NCBI GenBank assembly: GCA_023382135.1
Contig: JAMCQK010000126.1
Location: 1 to 5,531, forward strand
Origin: Deinococcus sp.
GTDB taxonomy: Bacteria; Deinococcota; Deinococci; Deinococcales; Thermaceae
DNA length: 5,531 nucleotides
Direction of reading: 5' to 3'
In this document: piece by piece, positions 5,227-5,531 of the stretch
Layout: each line of letters starts with the position of its first letter
How positions within the stretch are numbered: position 1 is the stretch's first letter
Position numbers and translations under genes: made by a program
The notes under the pieces: model-generated
Databases searched by the model: none
What the model was told of the DNA's origin: nothing
The model's input: the letters and a program-made list of their open reading frames with translations, nothing else

Positions 5227-5243
5227 GCATTTATGATATGCCT
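5227..5243. promoter_or_regulatory. Symmetric bidirectional promoter for pxpA (-) and menC/NAAAR (+), leaderless both ways
   Basis: Only 17 bp separate the two ATGs. At the centre TATGATA (5232-5238) reads as TATGAT on the plus strand and TATCAT on the minus strand, each five of six to TATAAT and sharing the same bases. Each hexamer is followed by exactly 6 nt before the A of its ATG (5244 on plus, 5226 on minus), the normal -10 to +1 distance, and the two putative starts are 18 bp apart. Both -35 elements would lie inside the opposite coding sequence; none matches TTGACA well. Mapping in other bacteria has shown symmetric -10 promoters with starts about 18 bp apart. Confidence 0.55.
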
Positions 5244-5531
5244 ATGCGCTTAGACGCCGCGGAAATAAAACTCATCCGGCTGCCGCTCAAGTTCAGCTTC
5301 GAGACCTCGTTTGGGGTCCAGACTGAGCGGCATATTATCGTGCTCACCTTGTACTCGGGCGGCCTCGAGGGCTACGGCGAAGGGGTGATGGAGCACCTGC
5401 CCCTCTACCGCGAGGAGACCATCGCGGGGGCATGGGAGCTCCTGGAGCAGGTCTTCTTGCCCAGGGTAATCGGCAAAGAGATCGCGAACCCAGAGGCCTT
5501 GGTGGCGGAGCTTGCGCCTTTCCGGGGCAAC
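5244..5531 (+). CDS. menC: o-Succinylbenzoate synthase / N-acylamino acid racemase (MenC/NAAAR), 3' end outside window
   Basis: The 96 visible residues are the N-terminal capping domain of an enolase-superfamily protein of the OSBS/NAAAR group: LIRLPLKFSFETSFGVQ near 10-26, IIVLTLYSGGLEGYGEGVMEHLPLYREETI (31-61), VFLPRVIG and NPEALVAELAPFRGN at the edge. The FETSFG loop closes over the active site in this superfamily. The barrel with the catalytic lysines and metal ligands lies beyond the window. Members either make o-succinylbenzoate for menaquinone or racemise N-acyl (N-succinyl) amino acids, often both, so the substrate cannot be fixed from this part. ATG 5244 is preferred because a -10 element ends 6 nt before it; an in-frame ATG at 5238 would add two residues. 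It is divergent from pxpA. Confidence 0.92.
   Translation, partial: MRLDAAEIKLIRLPLKFSFETSFGVQTERHIIVLTLYSGGLEGYGEGVMEHLPLYREETIAGAWELLEQVFLPRVIGKEIANPEALVAELAPFRGN

Noticed and set aside
1..5531. tRNA or rRNA genes, CRISPR array, insertion sequence or phage genes
   Set aside because: No cloverleaf with a T-loop, no regularly spaced repeats and no transposase or integrase-like protein was seen on either strand.

Overview
The window looks like a moderately GC-rich chromosome from the Thermaceae (Thermus/Meiothermus relatives, phylum Deinococcota). The seryl-tRNA synthetase has the Thermus-type motif 3 (NNTAIATPRILVMLLENHQ). PxpB and PxpC are fused in one polypeptide, as in the Thermus thermophilus KipI-KipA fusion. 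The MenC/N-acylamino acid racemase N-terminus is very close to the Thermus form, and several genes have short or absent leaders. The genus is an inference; no search was run.

Layout from left to right. (1) Positions 1-363 (+) hold the C-terminal ~120 residues of a PxpC (KipA) protein whose start lies outside the window. (2) A 20-nt perfect inverted repeat sits between the convergent pxpC tail and serS. (3) A minus-strand block carries, in transcription order, a DUF554 membrane protein, gatC (GatCAB amidotransferase subunit C) and serS. (4) About 250 bp without a clear gene (2823-3074) is rich in palindromes and contains a plus-strand promoter candidate followed by a foldable RNA candidate. 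(5) An unrecognised small minus-strand ORF occupies 3075 to about 3445. (6) A minus-strand pair follows: pxpA (complete) and the fused pxpB-pxpC (disrupted). (7) On the plus strand is the start of a menC/NAAAR-like enolase-superfamily gene that runs off the right edge. It shares an 17-bp divergent promoter region with pxpA.

The main observation is that pxpC is in two pieces. The fused PxpBC frame on the minus strand follows the family up to residue ~343 (GYLAVAGGFE), then runs into unrelated sequence at about 3445. The missing kind of C-terminal half lies on the opposite strand at the left edge. With a short piece assumed missing left of base 1, the two halves would add up to roughly the length of an intact Thermus fusion. 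An inversion of the whole 1-3445 block, with its left breakpoint just outside the window, would explain this. A mis-assembled junction or a second complete PxpC copy upstream are the main alternatives.

If the split is real, PxpA is made without an intact PxpC partner and ATP-dependent 5-oxoprolinase activity should be lost unless another copy exists. The serS and gatC genes serve translation (Ser-tRNA charging and Gln/Asn-tRNA amidation) and have no evident functional link to the pxp genes.
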